In this document: piece after piece, positions 63,949-64,000 of the stretch
How positions within the stretch are numbered: the first letter of the stretch is position 1
How the letters are laid out: each line of letters begins with the position of its first letter
DNA from: Orientallactaga sibirica
Taxonomy: Eukaryota; Chordata; Mammalia; Rodentia; Dipodidae
Length of the DNA: 64,000 bases
NCBI GenBank assembly: GCA_036365145.1
Contig: JAEOAD010000031.1
Span: forward strand, 7,908,001 to 7,972,000
Direction: 5' to 3'
Translations under genes and position numbers: made by a program
The notes under the pieces: generated by a model
What the model was told of the DNA's origin: nothing
The model's database searches: none
Seen by the model: the letters and a program-made list of their open reading frames with translations, nothing else

Positions 63949-64000
63949 TGTTTTTTTTTTTTTTTTGAGAGACACAGAGAGAAAGAGGGACAGAGAGAGA
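63949..64000 (-). mobile_element. tRNA-derived SINE, cut by the window end
   Basis: A T run followed by 'GAGAGACACAGAGAGAAAGA' and 'GGGACAGAGAGAGA' is the usual tail-side start of a reverse-strand tRNA-SINE. The body lies beyond the window. Confidence 0.8.

Overview
This is mammalian nuclear DNA. The interspersed repeats point to a rodent, and most likely a jerboa-type (dipodoid) rodent. The two youngest and most frequent SINEs are a 7SL-derived B1 relative, whose right half reads like 'ACCCTGAGACTACAGAGTG' then 'CAGGTCAGCCTGGGCTA' rather than the mouse B1 form, and a tRNA-derived SINE with pol III boxes close to 'TGGCTTAGCGGTTAAGG' and 'GGTTCGATTC'. I match this pair to jerboa from memory, so the genus is an inference. 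Old mammal-wide repeats (MIR, L2, L1M, MLT1, MER5) fill in between. I found no protein-coding exon, no conserved RNA gene and no CpG island that I can support. The window reads as intergenic or deep intronic sequence.

Layout. 1-9.8 kb is mostly unique sequence with a few MIR/L2 relics, one tRNA-SINE, a TG microsatellite and two good CTCF-type motifs (1654-1672, 4095-4113). 9.8-13.3 kb is repeat-dense: a 65-bp tandem triplication grown out of an old SINE, two tRNA-SINEs, an MLT1 LTR, a degenerate TG-rich minisatellite, a composite SINE and an L1M fragment. 13.3-29.2 kb is sparse, with isolated SINEs, LTR relics and a lineage-specific L1 3' end. 29.2-31.07 kb is one structurally complete non-autonomous LTR element of ERVL-MaLR type: two LTRs of about 347 bp, a 1.15-kb non-coding interior, a leucine-type primer binding site, a purine tract and a perfect 5-bp target duplication.

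33.0-39.7 kb holds three overlapping copies of one segment (A partial, B partial, C full). Copies A and C are almost identical. The middle copy B is full of one-base losses, many in short homopolymers. This could be a recent duplication, but the pattern looks more like an uncorrected assembly duplicate. 39.78-40.25 kb has two SINEs inserted one after the other at the same target. 45.15-45.96 kb is a stack of four SINEs. 47.9 kb has a perfect 19-bp inverted repeat. 49.9-50.06 kb is a TTTCC pentanucleotide array. 53.2-54.13 kb is the most distinctive feature, a 23-unit, 43-bp minisatellite. The remainder to 64 kb is mostly unique or ancient-repeat DNA with scattered SINEs.

No genes are seen to work together here. 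The features that could act on the genome are the CTCF-type motifs, both free-standing and carried by the tRNA-SINE, and the minisatellite. Repeat family names come from pattern memory, not a database search; boundaries are to within a few bases for young SINEs with target duplications and tens of bases for ancient relics.
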